In this document: positions 16,585 to 26,264 of the stretch, piece after piece | Layout: each line of letters opens with the position of its first letter | Position numbering within the stretch: the stretch's first letter is position 1 | Origin: Bacillota bacterium | Lineage (GTDB): Bacteria > Bacillota > Clostridia > Lachnospirales > Lachnospiraceae | Assembly: GCA_023418475.1 (NCBI GenBank) | Contig: JAEZZO010000004.1 | Span: 90,281 to 154,280, forward strand | Length of the DNA stretch: 64,000 nt | Direction: 5' to 3' | The notes under the pieces: model-generated | Seen by the model: the letters and a program-made list of their open reading frames with translations, nothing else | What the model was told of the DNA's origin: nothing | Databases searched by the model: none | Translations under genes and position numbers: made by a program

Positions 16585-17829
16585 TTACATATTTGTAAGC
16601 TTTGGAAAGGTAAGATGGAAGGAGGTCCCTTTTTGGAGCTCACTTTCAACGGAAATGGTGCCGCCATGCTCTTCTATAATCATTTTTGCCAATGTGAGGC
16701 CAATGCCTGTTCCTTGTTTATCCTTGGAAAACCGGCTCCGGTAGAAACGTTTAAAAATGAAGGCGAGATCCTGCGGGTGGATACCGGAACCGTTATCCTT
16801 TATGAGAATTTCTTTAAACACAGGTGATTCATAACAGAGGATGGCAATCACTCCTTCCGGACCGGTATGATCGAAAGCATTTTTTATGATATTGCTAATC
16901 GCTTCATACATCCACTCTTTATCAAAACATAAGGTCATATGCTCATCACATTCCAAAAGCAGTTGTTTGCTCTCAGTTTTTACCCGTATCTGAAAATCGT
17001 TCTGAAGCTCCGCTAGAAATGACTTTATAATTACTTGCTTCATGTTTAGTATCATAATGCCGGAATCCAATCTTGCCAGCAGCAAGAGGTTTTGGATTAA
17101 CGTTTCTATACGATTTAATTCCCGATCCGAGCTTTTAAGAAAATCCCGGATAACCTCATTCTCTGTTTGCTCCTCCTGTATAATTTCATTATACATTCGT
17201 AGTGCCGCAAGCGGAGTTTTAAGCTGATGAGAAATATTGGAAATGGTATCCTTTAGAAATTCGCGGTCCTGTTTCTCCCTTAACAGGTGGGAATTCAGAG
17301 AGGTCGCCAATGAATTAACGGAATGAAAGAGCTTAGAGAGATTACCCTCTTCATGCTGACTAAGTCGTACCTGTGTATTTCCTTTTAGGAAAGCATTGAT
17401 ATCCATGTTAGCCTTTGTAAATTTATTCTCCAATCGAAGAATGTAACAAAAGACTGCAAAAAAAATAGCTGCACTAAACAAAACGGAAAGAAGAAGCAGG
17501 CAAATAGCGTAGTTAAAGTGAAAAGTCTTTATTTCGATAAAAAGCTTTTCTTTTAAATCATTCTTATAACCGACTTGTTGCAGTAGTCTGCGGCCGGATT
17601 GGTAATCATTATTATCTTTCCTTAGGATAAAGGCTTTCTGTATGATAGCGGAATCGACATCTTCTCTTTTCAGATATCCTGCGATAGAATAATCATGAAC
17701 AAACATTCTATGTTTGTAATCGGAGGAAATAACTGCCGCTATAATCTGACCGGTAATTAGAAAGGCGGTTAAAATAAGTGCCAGAAGAAGGAATAATCTC
17801 TTTATATCTTTATTTGAAAGGAACTCCAT
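16585..17829 (-). CDS. Sensor histidine kinase (second module)
   Basis: A 414-aa kinase with helices at about residues 12-33 and 105-130, an extracellular loop of about 70 residues and a HAMP-like linker. The H-box is NISHQLKTPLAALRMY, the N-box NIIKNAFDHTG, and the G-boxes include DNGSGI and QGTGIGLTLAKMI. GAGG precedes ATG 17829. It lies 9 bases after the regulator gene on the same transcript. Confidence 0.9.
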   Translation of the reverse strand: MEFLSNKDIKRLFLLLALILTAFLITGQIIAAVISSDYKHRMFVHDYSIAGYLKREDVDSAIIQKAFILRKDNNDYQSGRRLLQQVGYKNDLKEKLFIEIKTFHFNYAICLLLLSVLFSAAIFFAVFCYILRLENKFTKANMDINAFLKGNTQVRLSQHEEGNLSKLFHSVNSLATSLNSHLLREKQDREFLKDTISNISHQLKTPLAALRMYNEIIQEEQTENEVIRDFLKSSDRELNRIETLIQNLLLLARLDSGIMILNMKQVIIKSFLAELQNDFQIRVKTESKQLLLECDEHMTLCFDKEWMYEAISNIIKNAFDHTGPEGVIAILCYESPVFKEILIKDNGSGIHPQDLAFIFKRFYRSRFSKDKQGTGIGLTLAKMIIEEHGGTISVESELQKGTSFHLTFPKLTNM

Positions 17830-17838
17830 TATAATACC

Positions 17839-18525
17839 TCACTTTATCACATTCCATTTATAGCCAAGTCTTCGCACCGTAGTTAAGAATAACGGATTTT
17901 CCGGATCATCTTCAATCTTGCTTCGTAGTCTTCGAATATAAACAGAGAGAGTATTGTCGTCTATAAAATTACCGTTGGTATCAAAAAGTCTATCAAGGAT
18001 GACCTCTCTGGTCAGTACAGCATCGGGATTTTGAAGCAGCAGGCATAAAAGCCGGTATTCACCGGTAGTAAGCTCTAGCTCTGATGAGTTTTTATATACA
18101 CGGTTTTTTGCAAGATATATGGTAATACCGTTGGAGCTTAATTCATCCCTGGGTACATCAAAAAGCCGGGCTCTGCGAAGAAGAGCATTGATCCGGGAAA
18201 TTAGTTCATTTAATTTAAAGGGCTTTGTGACATAATCATCCCCGCCGAGATCCAGCCCCATTACAATATTCACCTCTTCGTCAGAAGCAGTCAAAAATAT
18301 AATCGGTATGGAAGAGGATTTTCTAATCTTCCTGCAGATATCGAAGCCGCTGCCATCAGGTAGGGTTAAATCTAAAATCAAAAGGTCAAATTTTTTTTGT
18401 TGAAAAATGTTGAGTGCCTCCTCGACAGTTTTACATATCTCACTTTGAAAACCGTTTTTATGTAAGGAAAAGCTTAAGCCTTCGATTAAACTTAAATCAT
18501 CTTCCACCAGAAGAATATTGTTCAT
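17839..18525 (-). CDS. OmpR-family response regulator (second module)
   Basis: A 228-aa regulator. The receiver starts ILLVEDDLSL with acceptor Asp in LLILDLTLPDGSG and switch Lys in YVTKPFK; the winged-helix half includes TTGEYRLLCLLL and TVRRLGYKWN. ATG 18525 is used because AAAGGAG lies ten bases before it, whereas an in-frame GTG at 18534 abuts the ribosome site. It leads the order regulator, kinase, ATPase, permease, the reverse of the facing module. Confidence 0.92.
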   Translation of the reverse strand: MNNILLVEDDLSLIEGLSFSLHKNGFQSEICKTVEEALNIFQQKKFDLLILDLTLPDGSGFDICRKIRKSSSIPIIFLTASDEEVNIVMGLDLGGDDYVTKPFKLNELISRINALLRRARLFDVPRDELSSNGITIYLAKNRVYKNSSELELTTGEYRLLCLLLQNPDAVLTREVILDRLFDTNGNFIDDNTLSVYIRRLRSKIEDDPENPLFLTTVRRLGYKWNVIK

Positions 18526-19033
18526 TAATTTCACTCCTTTTCTATATGTATTGTGCTTGAGTCATATACAGGGGAGAAGTCAGCTTTTAAGTAAATTATA
18601 ATGTAAAAACATGAAACAAATATCATGTAATAAAATATAGTGCTTAAATTTGGTATAATATTGAAGATTTCCGGATAGTAATATTAGATCAGAAAACCAT
18701 AATACAAATCCTATCATATAAGATATAAATGAAATCTTCAATAAAAATTACCAAAATATGCGTTAGAAAGAGGATTCATTTGGCAAGGATCTTGGAAACC
18801 TTATTTTGGAAATATACACTTCTATTAATTGAATTCCGGTATAATAGTATACAAAAAAATATCATAAATACGATATTGGCATTTGACTGTAAGATTTGAC
18901 GAAAATCATGACATTCAGATGCCGGATTTGTGATAATGTTTATAAGAAATAAAAACAGCAGAATCCATATTTTAAGCACAATACAGCAAAAAGACTAAAT
19001 TATATAGAATTTGTAACTAAAGCACATCGCATC
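18526..19033. other. Intergenic region with a 12-bp inverted repeat
   Basis: This AT-rich DNA separates the second two-component module from nifJ. Perfect 12-bp arms (ATTGAAGATTTC at 18660-18671, GAAATCTTCAAT at 18731-18742) lie 59 bases apart, preceded by GGTATAAT, a possible -10 on the plus strand. No gene with a ribosome site is evident; an open minus frame at 18776-18979 lacks one. Confidence 0.4.
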
Positions 19034-19062
19034 TTTACAAAGTCTTTATTTAATGTTAAAAT
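19034..19062 (+). promoter_or_regulatory. Promoter of nifJ
   Basis: TTTACA (19034-19039), a 17-bp spacer and TAAAAT (19057-19062). This is a near-consensus sigma-A promoter, leaving a leader of about 50 bases before the AAAGGAGG site. Confidence 0.7.
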
Positions 19063-19118
19063 TATGACGATTTATAGGGCTAATAATGACCTTTACTATT
19101 AAAGGAGGATATTTGAAA

Positions 19119-22100
19119 ATGTCTAGAAAAAAACTATCAATGGACGGTAATACCGCCGCGGCTCATGTGGCGTATGCCTTTACAGATGTTGCCGGCATCT
19201 ATCCGATCACCCCTTCAAGCCCCATGGCAGATTCTGTTGACCAATGGTCTGCTGTAGGACAGGAAAACATTTTTGGTAACCAGGTTAAAGTTGTTGAGAT
19301 GCAGTCTGAAGCTGGTGCTGCAGGTACTGTACATGGTTCTCTTGCTGCAGGTGCTCTTACTACTACATTTACAGCTTCTCAGGGTCTTCTTCTGATGATC
19401 CCTAATATGTATAAAATTGCTGGTGAGCAACTTCCCGGAGTATTACATGTATCTGCACGTACAGTTGCAACACAGTCTCTGAATATCTTTGGTGACCATA
19501 GTGATGTATATGCCTGCCGTCAGACAGGTTTTGCTATGTTAGCAGAGACAAATCCTCAGGAAGTTATGGATCTTGCCCCGGTTGCGCATCTTGCAGCGAT
19601 TGAAGGCAAAGTTCCTTTCTTAAACTTCTTCGATGGTTTCCGTACTTCCCATGAAGTACAGAAAATTGATGTATGGGATTATGCGGATCTTAAGGAAATG
19701 ACTAATTTTGATGCAGTGAAAGCTTTCCGTGAGCATGCATTAAATCCTGAGAAACCTGCTATGCGTGGTTCTCATGAGAATGGTGACGTATTCTTCCAGC
19801 ATCGTGAGTCTTGTAATTCCGTTTATGATGAATTACCGGCTGTTGTTGAGAAATACATGGCTAAAATTAATACAAAGCTTGGAACAGATTATGACTTATT
19901 CAACTACTATGGCGCTCCGGACGCAGACCGTGTAATCGTTGCTATGGGATCTATCTGTGATGTAGCAGAAGAAGTTGTTGACTATTTAACCGCTGCAGGA
20001 GAGAAAGTAGGACTTGTAAAAGTTCGTCTTTATCGTCCATGGGTTTCTAACTCCCTTCTTAAGGTTCTTCCTAAGACAGCAAAGAAGGTTGCAGTACTTG
20101 ACCGTACAAAGGAGCCGGGTGCACTTGGCGAGCCTCTTTACCTTGATGTTGCTACTACACTGCGTGAAGCAGGAATGAATGATATTATCCTTACGAACGG
20201 CCGTTACGGACTTGGCTCCAAGGATACTCCTCCGTCATCTGTATTTGCAGTATATACAGAGCTCTTAAAGGATGCTCCGAAGGCACGTTTCACAATCGGT
20301 ATCGTGGATGATGTTACATACTTAAGCTTACCGGAAGTTAAACCGGCTCCTATCACATCTGCTAAGGGTACAGTAGAATGTAAATTCTGGGGTCTTGGCG
20401 GTGACGGTACAGTAGGTGCTAATAAAAACTCTACCAAGATTATCGGTGACCATACAGAGAAAAATATTCAGGCATACTTCCAGTATGACTCCAAGAAAAC
20501 AGGCGGTGTAACAATCTCCCATCTCCGTTTTGGTGATAAGGCAATTAAGAGCCCTTACTATATCAATCAGGCTGACTTTGTAGCATGTCATAATCCTTCT
20601 TATGTTGTTAAGGGTTATAAGATGGTTCAGGATGTGAAACCAGGCGGTATCTTCATGATTAACTGCCAGTGGTCTGACGAAGAGCTTGATACGAAGTTAA
20701 ATGCTGCTGCAAAGAAATATATCTATGATAACAAGGTTCAATTATATACCATCAATGCAATTGATAAGGCTACAGAAATCGGTATGGGCAAACGTACCAA
20801 TACCATCCTTCAGTCTGCTTTCTTCAAATTAGCAAATGTAATGCCGATTGATGAAGCAATCAAATTCATGAAGGAAGCTGCTAAGAAGTCTTATGGTAAG
20901 AAGGGCGATGCAATTGTTGAGATGAACTACAAGGCAATTGATGCTGGTGTAGACGCACTTCATAAAGTTGAGGTTCCTGCTTCCTGGGCTAACCCTGCTG
21001 CAGATGCTCCGGCTGCTGATCTTGCCGGTATTCCTGCAACAGTGAAAATGGTTAGAGAATTAATGGAGCCTATCGCACTTATGGATGGTGACAGCCTTCC
21101 GGTATCTGCTTTCAAGGATATCGCAGACGGCCAGTTCGAATTAGGTGCTTCTGCATATGAGAAACGTGGTACTGCAGTATTAGTACCGGAATGGGATTCT
21201 GAGAAGTGCATTCAGTGTAATAACTGTGCATTCGTATGTTCCCATGCAACAATTCGTCCTTTCATGTTAAACGCTGATGAAGTAAAATCTGCTCCGGCGA
21301 ACATCAAGCTTGCCGATACAAAGCCTAAGGCTGGCGAATACAAGTTTACAATGAGTGTTACTCCGCTTGACTGTATGGGTTGTGGCGAGTGTATCACTGT
21401 ATGTCCGGCTCCTGGAAAGGCTATTAAGATGGTTCCTCAGGAATCTCAGGCACATGAGCAGCCAGTATTTGATTACTTGGTAGCAAATGTAGGCAAGAAG
21501 CCTGGCATGCCTGCTGATACAACAGTAAAGGGCTCCCAGTTCAATCAGCCTCTTCTTGAATTCTCAGGAAGCTGTGCAGGATGTGCGGAAACCTCTTATG
21601 CTCGTTTAATCACACAGCTCTTTGGTGAGCAGATGTATATCTCCAATGCAACCGGATGTTCTTCCATCTGGGGCGGTCCCGCTGCAACCTGTCCTTATAC
21701 TGTAAACAAGGATTCCAAGCAGGGACCTGCATGGGCTAACTCCTTATTCGAGGACAATGCAGAGCATGGCTTTGGTATGTATCTTGGACAGAAGGTTCTT
21801 CGCGACCAGATCATTGCAAAGGTTGAGAAGATTGCTGCTTCCGAGAAAGCACCGGAAGAGTTAAAGGCTGCTGTTGCAAAATATGTTGAGACAAAAGAAA
21901 ATACAAGAGAAAATACCGCAGCTACAAAGGTATTAGTTGCTGAGCTTGAGAAAGCTGCTGCTGCAGGCTGTGAGCTTTCCAAGGAAGTAGTTGATAAGAA
22001 GCAGTACCTTGCTAAAAAGTCTGTATGGATCCTTGGTGGTGACGGATGGGCATATGATATCGGCTTCGGCGGTCTGGACCATGTACTTGCTTCCGGCGAG

Positions 22101-22670
22101 AACGTAAACGTTATGGTATTCGATACAGAAATGTATTCTAATACAGGCGGTCAGTTATCCAAAGCATCCAATATCGGTGAGGTTTGCCAGTTTGCTGCTT
22201 CCGGTAAGGATATCGGCAAGAAGAGCCTTGCAGAGATCGCTATGAGCTATGGTTACGTATATGTAGCACAGATCGCTCTTGGTGCTAACCCTGCTCAGAC
22301 AGTTAAGGTTATCGCTGAGGCAGAAGCTTACAACGGACCTTCCTTAATCATCGGCTATGCTCCTTGTGAACTTCACGGAGTTAAGGGTGGTATGAACCAC
22401 TGCCAGGATGAGATGAAGGCAGCTGTTAAGGCTGGTTATTGGAACCTGTTCTCCTTCAATCCTGCTCTTAAGGCAGAAGGCAAGAATCCATTTACTCTTA
22501 CCTCTAAGCCGGGTGATGGAACTTACCAGGATTTCCTTAAGAACGAGACACGTTATACACGTCTTGAGAGAGCCTTCCCTGAACGTGCCGAGAAGTTGTT
22601 CTCTGACTCTGAAAAGGCAGCAAATGAGCGTTACGAGCATTTGTTAAAATTAGTAGAACTTTATAAATAA
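19119..22670 (+). CDS. nifJ: Pyruvate:ferredoxin (flavodoxin) oxidoreductase
   Basis: A single-chain 1183-aa enzyme that decarboxylates pyruvate to acetyl-CoA and CO2 and reduces ferredoxin, the central step of anaerobic fermentation. In order: the pyrimidine-binding domain (AYAFTDVAGIYPITPSSPMA), the CoA/transketolase-like middle, a ferredoxin domain with two 4Fe-4S motifs (CIQCNNCAFVC from about residue 697, and CMGCGECITVC), a further cluster site beginning CAGCAET, and the TPP domain GGDGWAYDIGFGGLDH. The true start is ATG 19119, ten bases after AAAGGAGG; upstream in-frame codons are leader. Codon choice is more uniform than in neighbours, as in highly expressed genes. A promoter and strong terminator make it a one-gene unit. 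Confidence 0.97.
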   Translation: MSRKKLSMDGNTAAAHVAYAFTDVAGIYPITPSSPMADSVDQWSAVGQENIFGNQVKVVEMQSEAGAAGTVHGSLAAGALTTTFTASQGLLLMIPNMYKIAGEQLPGVLHVSARTVATQSLNIFGDHSDVYACRQTGFAMLAETNPQEVMDLAPVAHLAAIEGKVPFLNFFDGFRTSHEVQKIDVWDYADLKEMTNFDAVKAFREHALNPEKPAMRGSHENGDVFFQHRESCNSVYDELPAVVEKYMAKINTKLGTDYDLFNYYGAPDADRVIVAMGSICDVAEEVVDYLTAAGEKVGLVKVRLYRPWVSNSLLKVLPKTAKKVAVLDRTKEPGALGEPLYLDVATTLREAGMNDIILTNGRYGLGSKDTPPSSVFAVYTELLKDAPKARFTIGIVDDVTYLSLPEVKPAPITSAKGTVECKFWGLGGDGTVGANKNSTKIIGDHTEKNIQAYFQYDSKKTGGVTISHLRFGDKAIKSPYYINQADFVACHNPSYVVKGYKMVQDVKPGGIFMINCQWSDEELDTKLNAAAKKYIYDNKVQLYTINAIDKATEIGMGKRTNTILQSAFFKLANVMPIDEAIKFMKEAAKKSYGKKGDAIVEMNYKAIDAGVDALHKVEVPASWANPAADAPAADLAGIPATVKMVRELMEPIALMDGDSLPVSAFKDIADGQFELGASAYEKRGTAVLVPEWDSEKCIQCNNCAFVCSHATIRPFMLNADEVKSAPANIKLADTKPKAGEYKFTMSVTPLDCMGCGECITVCPAPGKAIKMVPQESQAHEQPVFDYLVANVGKKPGMPADTTVKGSQFNQPLLEFSGSCAGCAETSYARLITQLFGEQMYISNATGCSSIWGGPAATCPYTVNKDSKQGPAWANSLFEDNAEHGFGMYLGQKVLRDQIIAKVEKIAASEKAPEELKAAVAKYVETKENTRENTAATKVLVAELEKAAAAGCELSKEVVDKKQYLAKKSVWILGGDGWAYDIGFGGLDHVLASGENVNVMVFDTEMYSNTGGQLSKASNIGEVCQFAASGKDIGKKSLAEIAMSYGYVYVAQIALGANPAQTVKVIAEAEAYNGPSLIIGYAPCELHGVKGGMNHCQDEMKAAVKAGYWNLFSFNPALKAEGKNPFTLTSKPGDGTYQDFLKNETRYTRLERAFPERAEKLFSDSEKAANERYEHLLKLVELYK

Positions 22671-22690
22671 TTATTAAGCTCTATATCATT

Positions 22691-22723
22691 AAGAGGTGCG
22701 GTTTATATCGCACCTCTTTTTTT
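22691..22723 (+). terminator. Intrinsic terminator of nifJ
   Basis: Ten-base perfect arms (AAGAGGTGCG at 22691-22700, CGCACCTCTT at 22709-22718) run into seven T residues. Confidence 0.92.
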
Positions 22724-22730
22724 CATAGAG

Positions 22731-22836
22731 TGAGTCCTATGAAATAAAAAACCCTCCGGAGGATGCGCAGCTTGGCGTATGGAACAAAAGTTGTGCAGGA
22801 TAGATTTATGATCGCGATAAGTGTGCGAAACACACG
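22731..22836 (+). repeat. Dispersed post-terminator repeat, copy B
   Basis: It shares with the copy at 54925 the ordered blocks GTCCTATGAAATAAAAA, CCCTCCGG, GATGCGCAGC, GGAACAAAAGTTGTGCA and a terminal hairpin (here GTGTGCGAAACACAC). It begins just after the nifJ terminator. Confidence 0.75.
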
Positions 22837-23134
22837 TTTAATCTTATACATGAAATTATCATTTCTATATATATATTAAGAGAAAACGATTATCCCATGA
22901 AATTTCATGTTTTCAAGCACTACAATAAATGAATGCCCGAAAGACATTCACAGTATAAGAACGAAAAAGAGGAAGAAAAAAGAAAAAAAATGAATTTTTC
23001 GTGGAATATTACAATATGTTACATAAATTTAAAAAAAACGTAATGATATTATCAAGCAAATAACATGTTTTTGTGATATAATCCATTTAGTGTACTAATT
23101 ATAGTACACAATAAAGAATGAATAAAGGTGGCTT
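22837..23134 (+). promoter_or_regulatory. Promoter region of the L,D-transpeptidase with palindromic operator
   Basis: An extended -10 (TGATATAAT, hexamer 23077-23082) lacks a good -35. Eight bases after it is a 20-bp palindrome, GTGTACTA-ATTA-TAGTACAC (23090-23109), lying on the expected transcription start. Arms and placement suggest a repressor site; the half-sites resemble those of GntR/YtrA-type regulators, which is only a guess. The rest of the region is AT-rich with a 14-bp palindrome CATGAAATTTCATG. Confidence 0.55.
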
Positions 23135-24685
23135 ATGAATAAGAATGAGCGTAGCAAAAGACGTACAGTGAAGAAAAAACATGGTCATATATGGTTGTAT
23201 TTAGGGATGGGTTTGATCTTGCCGGCCATAATGATTTATATTCTGATTTCCCTATACTTCAGTAATCATTATTATCCGAAAACCATTATTAACGGAGTGG
23301 ATGCTTCCAATATGACGATAGAGAAGGCAGAAGAAGCAATTAATGCCACAGTAGCATCCTATGTGTTATCTCTGAAAGAAAGAAATGATATCACAGATCA
23401 TATTGATGGAAAGAGTATTGAGTTACATACTGAATTTGATACGGCCCTTAAAGATACCCTGCCGGATCAGAACAGCTTCTTGTGGCCGCTTTCTATGTTC
23501 CGTACTCATACGGTGAAAGTAAAGACAATGCTCCGGTATAATGATGAACTTCTTCAATATGCTATGAAAGATTTAAATTGCATGAAGAAAGAGAATCTTG
23601 TTGAACCTGAAAATGCACATATATCGGAATATGGAGAGGATGGTTCGGACGGATATAAAATAGTACCGGAGGTCCAGGGAACGAAAGTAATTGAGAAAAA
23701 GCTGACCCAGGAGATCAAAAATTCTATTCTTTCATTAAAGGAGTCTCTAAATCTTGAGGAGGCTGGCTGTTATGAAGAGCCGGAGATTAAATCCGATAAC
23801 AAAGACTTAAAGATAATATTGAAAAAAATGAATAAGGTAGCGGGAGCTAAAATAACCTATGAATTTGGCGAGAGTACAGAAATTGTGGATGGCAGTCGTA
23901 TCAGCAAATGGATTACTGTTGATGATAACTTAAACGTCATCTTAAGCAAGGATGGAGTAAAGGAATTCGTAGACTATATAGGTAAAAACTATAATTCCTT
24001 TGGACGTGTTCGAACTTTTGAGACTTCCTATGATAAGGTGATTAAGGTAGAAGGCGGTGATTACGGCTGGTGGCTGGATCGGTCTACTGAAGTGAAGGAA
24101 TTGTATGATTTAATCGTAAACGGCGAGAAGATGAAGCGGGAACCGGTTTATTTCCAGACAGCACAGCAATATGGGGCAAATGATATCGGCAATACTTATG
24201 TAGAGATAAATCTTACTGCACAGCATATGTTTTTCTATAAAGATGGTAAGAAGATTTTGGATTCAGATATCGTATCCGGTAATGAATCAAGAAAATTTGA
24301 GACTCCGGTAGGCACTTATCCGATACAATATACCGAGAGAAATGCAACGCTAGTGGGTGAGGATTATAGTACTCCGGTTAATTACTGGATGCCATTCAAC
24401 AAGAATATCGGGCTTCATGATGCCTCCTGGAGAAGTAAATTTGGTAAGGATATCTATATAAGAAATGGTTCTCATGGCTGTATTAATATGCCTCCTGCGA
24501 AAGCGAAGGAATTGTTTGGATATGTCAAACGAGGTGTACCGGTAATTGTCTATAAGCTAAAAGGCACGGAAACATATGATACGAATAAGAAAACAGATGT
24601 TCCGACCAAACCGGAGGCAAAGAAAACTCCGGCAGATAATTCAAGTAATACGGCCGACAGCACAGCCGACAGTACCACCGAATAG
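23135..24685 (+). CDS. L,D-transpeptidase with peptidoglycan-binding domain
   Basis: A 516-aa protein with a lysine-rich cytoplasmic start, one membrane anchor (about residues 22-43), a tandem YkuD-associated putative peptidoglycan-binding region, and a C-terminal YkuD catalytic domain with SHGCINMPPAKA (His447, Cys449) and the upstream HDASWR. It forms 3-3 cross-links or attaches proteins to peptidoglycan on the outer face of the membrane. The tail after the catalytic domain is low-complexity and rich in Ser, Thr, Asp and Ala. AAAGGTGG precedes ATG 23135. A palindromic operator covers its transcription start. Confidence 0.92.
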   Translation: MNKNERSKRRTVKKKHGHIWLYLGMGLILPAIMIYILISLYFSNHYYPKTIINGVDASNMTIEKAEEAINATVASYVLSLKERNDITDHIDGKSIELHTEFDTALKDTLPDQNSFLWPLSMFRTHTVKVKTMLRYNDELLQYAMKDLNCMKKENLVEPENAHISEYGEDGSDGYKIVPEVQGTKVIEKKLTQEIKNSILSLKESLNLEEAGCYEEPEIKSDNKDLKIILKKMNKVAGAKITYEFGESTEIVDGSRISKWITVDDNLNVILSKDGVKEFVDYIGKNYNSFGRVRTFETSYDKVIKVEGGDYGWWLDRSTEVKELYDLIVNGEKMKREPVYFQTAQQYGANDIGNTYVEINLTAQHMFFYKDGKKILDSDIVSGNESRKFETPVGTYPIQYTERNATLVGEDYSTPVNYWMPFNKNIGLHDASWRSKFGKDIYIRNGSHGCINMPPAKAKELFGYVKRGVPVIVYKLKGTETYDTNKKTDVPTKPEAKKTPADNSSNTADSTADSTTE

Positions 24686-24780
24686 CGGGTATGATGAAAG
24701 GTTATTCAGTTATATAGCTTAGAGACAAAGCAGACTTTTGTCAGGTACAGAGATTGAGGTACCGATCGAAAATTGAAAAA

Positions 24781-24827
24781 GAAGAACCTCGGGTATAATT
24801 ATAACAGTACCTGAAGTTCTTCTTTTT
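24781..24827. terminator. Bidirectional terminator
   Basis: Fifteen-base arms (24781-24795 and 24808-24822; 13 Watson-Crick pairs, the others G-U) are followed by TTTTT and, on the other strand, by CTTTTTC. It serves the converging transpeptidase and MFS genes. Confidence 0.85.
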
Positions 24828-24843
24828 ATTATCGGATGCTCAA

Positions 24844-26067
24844 TTATGCCTTGATATTTCTATTATCTGTTGTAAAGAATACTATAACAAACCCGATTGC
24901 TGCAATAAGCGTACCAAATAACAGCATATCAGAGACACCAAGAGTATCTAGTATTTTACCGCCGGTGATACTTGCAATAGACCCGGCAATACCCCAGGAT
25001 GCGACACCAAGCATGGACTGACCCTTCACTCGGTCCTCCTTATCGATGATTGAGTTAACATAATAAACAGAGGCAGGAGTATACAGAGCAAATGACAGCA
25101 TCTGAAGGGCCTGTGATATATATATAACTGCAACATTTGGTGCAAGCCATGCAATAATTACTTTAATTACAAAGAAAAAAGCAGAAATTTTTAACAGGGT
25201 TCCACACTTAATCCTTCTGACCAAAAAAATAAAACCGGCCATCGTAGGCAGCTCCAGAGCGGCGGAGATAGTCAATGCAAGACCCATATCCGCACTATCG
25301 CCTCCGGCATTTTGTATAATATTAAATAAAAAAGTATTTAATAAGCTATGGGAATAAAAAATCATCGCAATACCAATTAACAACAGAGTGTACTTTTTAT
25401 ATTTCATGAAAAACCCAAGAATACTGGTAGGGGCATTTACAGTTTGATTTTCCTCTTCATATGGGTTCTTAGCCAGATCAATAGCACTTGATAAGCTTTT
25501 CTTATTAGAAATCTTAAAAGCATAGGCAGCGGCAATCAACAAAATATAACTGAATAGAAAGACGGTCAGCAAGATACCCGGTCCAAACCGGCTAACCGAT
25601 ACTCCTAACACAGAAGAGGTGACCGCATAAGCAATTGAGCCACCACCTCTTGCAAGACCGTAGTTTATGGGTATTCCTTTATTCATATATTCAAAGGCAA
25701 GCGAATTGAATAATGAATTCAAGGTAAACTGAATAGTATTAATTAAAACATAAATACCGGCTATTAAGTAGAATGAGTTATGTATGAAAAAAAGAATAAA
25801 AGCGGATACAAATACAATAAACATAAGAATAATTACCAGAAAACGCAGGTTTACTTTCTTGGATTTATCCACATAGCCTGCAATAACAGGTTGCAGGATT
25901 ATCGACATAATAGCAGATAAAGCAATTATGATACCGATTTGTGTATTATCAAAATTTTTATATTGCAGGTAAACAACTGCAAAACCATAAATCACACATT
26001 CGCTGATCCAATAAGTACCTTGCAGCATTGCATATTTTAGTGTTAATTGTTTGGATAATTTCTCCAT
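24844..26067 (-). CDS. MFS transporter (LacY/nucleoside-permease-like)
   Basis: A 407-aa permease with twelve predicted helices in two halves joined by a cytoplasmic loop at about residues 190-215. The early region LQYKNFDNTQIGIIIALSAI and the following ILQPVIAGYVDKSKK match the helix 2-3 loop signature of the MFS_1-like/LacY subfamily. The substrate is unknown; sugar or oligosaccharide uptake is possible because a carbohydrate locus begins next door. ATG 26067 has TGGAG seven bases upstream and is preferred to ATG 26079. Its own upstream region contains a hairpin and part of a dispersed repeat. Confidence 0.85.
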   Translation of the reverse strand: MEKLSKQLTLKYAMLQGTYWISECVIYGFAVVYLQYKNFDNTQIGIIIALSAIMSIILQPVIAGYVDKSKKVNLRFLVIILMFIVFVSAFILFFIHNSFYLIAGIYVLINTIQFTLNSLFNSLAFEYMNKGIPINYGLARGGGSIAYAVTSSVLGVSVSRFGPGILLTVFLFSYILLIAAAYAFKISNKKSLSSAIDLAKNPYEEENQTVNAPTSILGFFMKYKKYTLLLIGIAMIFYSHSLLNTFLFNIIQNAGGDSADMGLALTISAALELPTMAGFIFLVRRIKCGTLLKISAFFFVIKVIIAWLAPNVAVIYISQALQMLSFALYTPASVYYVNSIIDKEDRVKGQSMLGVASWGIAGSIASITGGKILDTLGVSDMLLFGTLIAAIGFVIVFFTTDNRNIKA

Positions 26068-26149
26068 ATTAAACTCCATTCTGTCAAATTGCTATAATTT
26101 TGGCTTACAGTGCAAATTTGCAGAGATAAGATACTTTAATCATCCACAC

Positions 26150-26177
26150 TGATTGCAGGGGTTAATCCCTGCAATCA
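26150..26177. other. Hairpin upstream of the MFS gene
   Basis: Perfect 11-bp arms TGATTGCAGGG and CCCTGCAATCA around GTTAAT, without a T-run. It could be an operator for the MFS gene or a transcript-end structure of the YesN gene. Confidence 0.45.
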
Positions 26178-26264
26178 ATATATACAATAATAAATAGCCT
26201 GTCAAGATAAGGATGATAAATAAATGCAGCGTTACAAATGGCACTAAAAGACAAAGTCTAAGAA

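Noticed and set aside
18776..18979. 67-codon minus frame with two hydrophobic segments upstream of nifJ
   Set aside because: It begins at a GTG without any ribosome site and lies in AT-rich DNA where such frames arise by chance.
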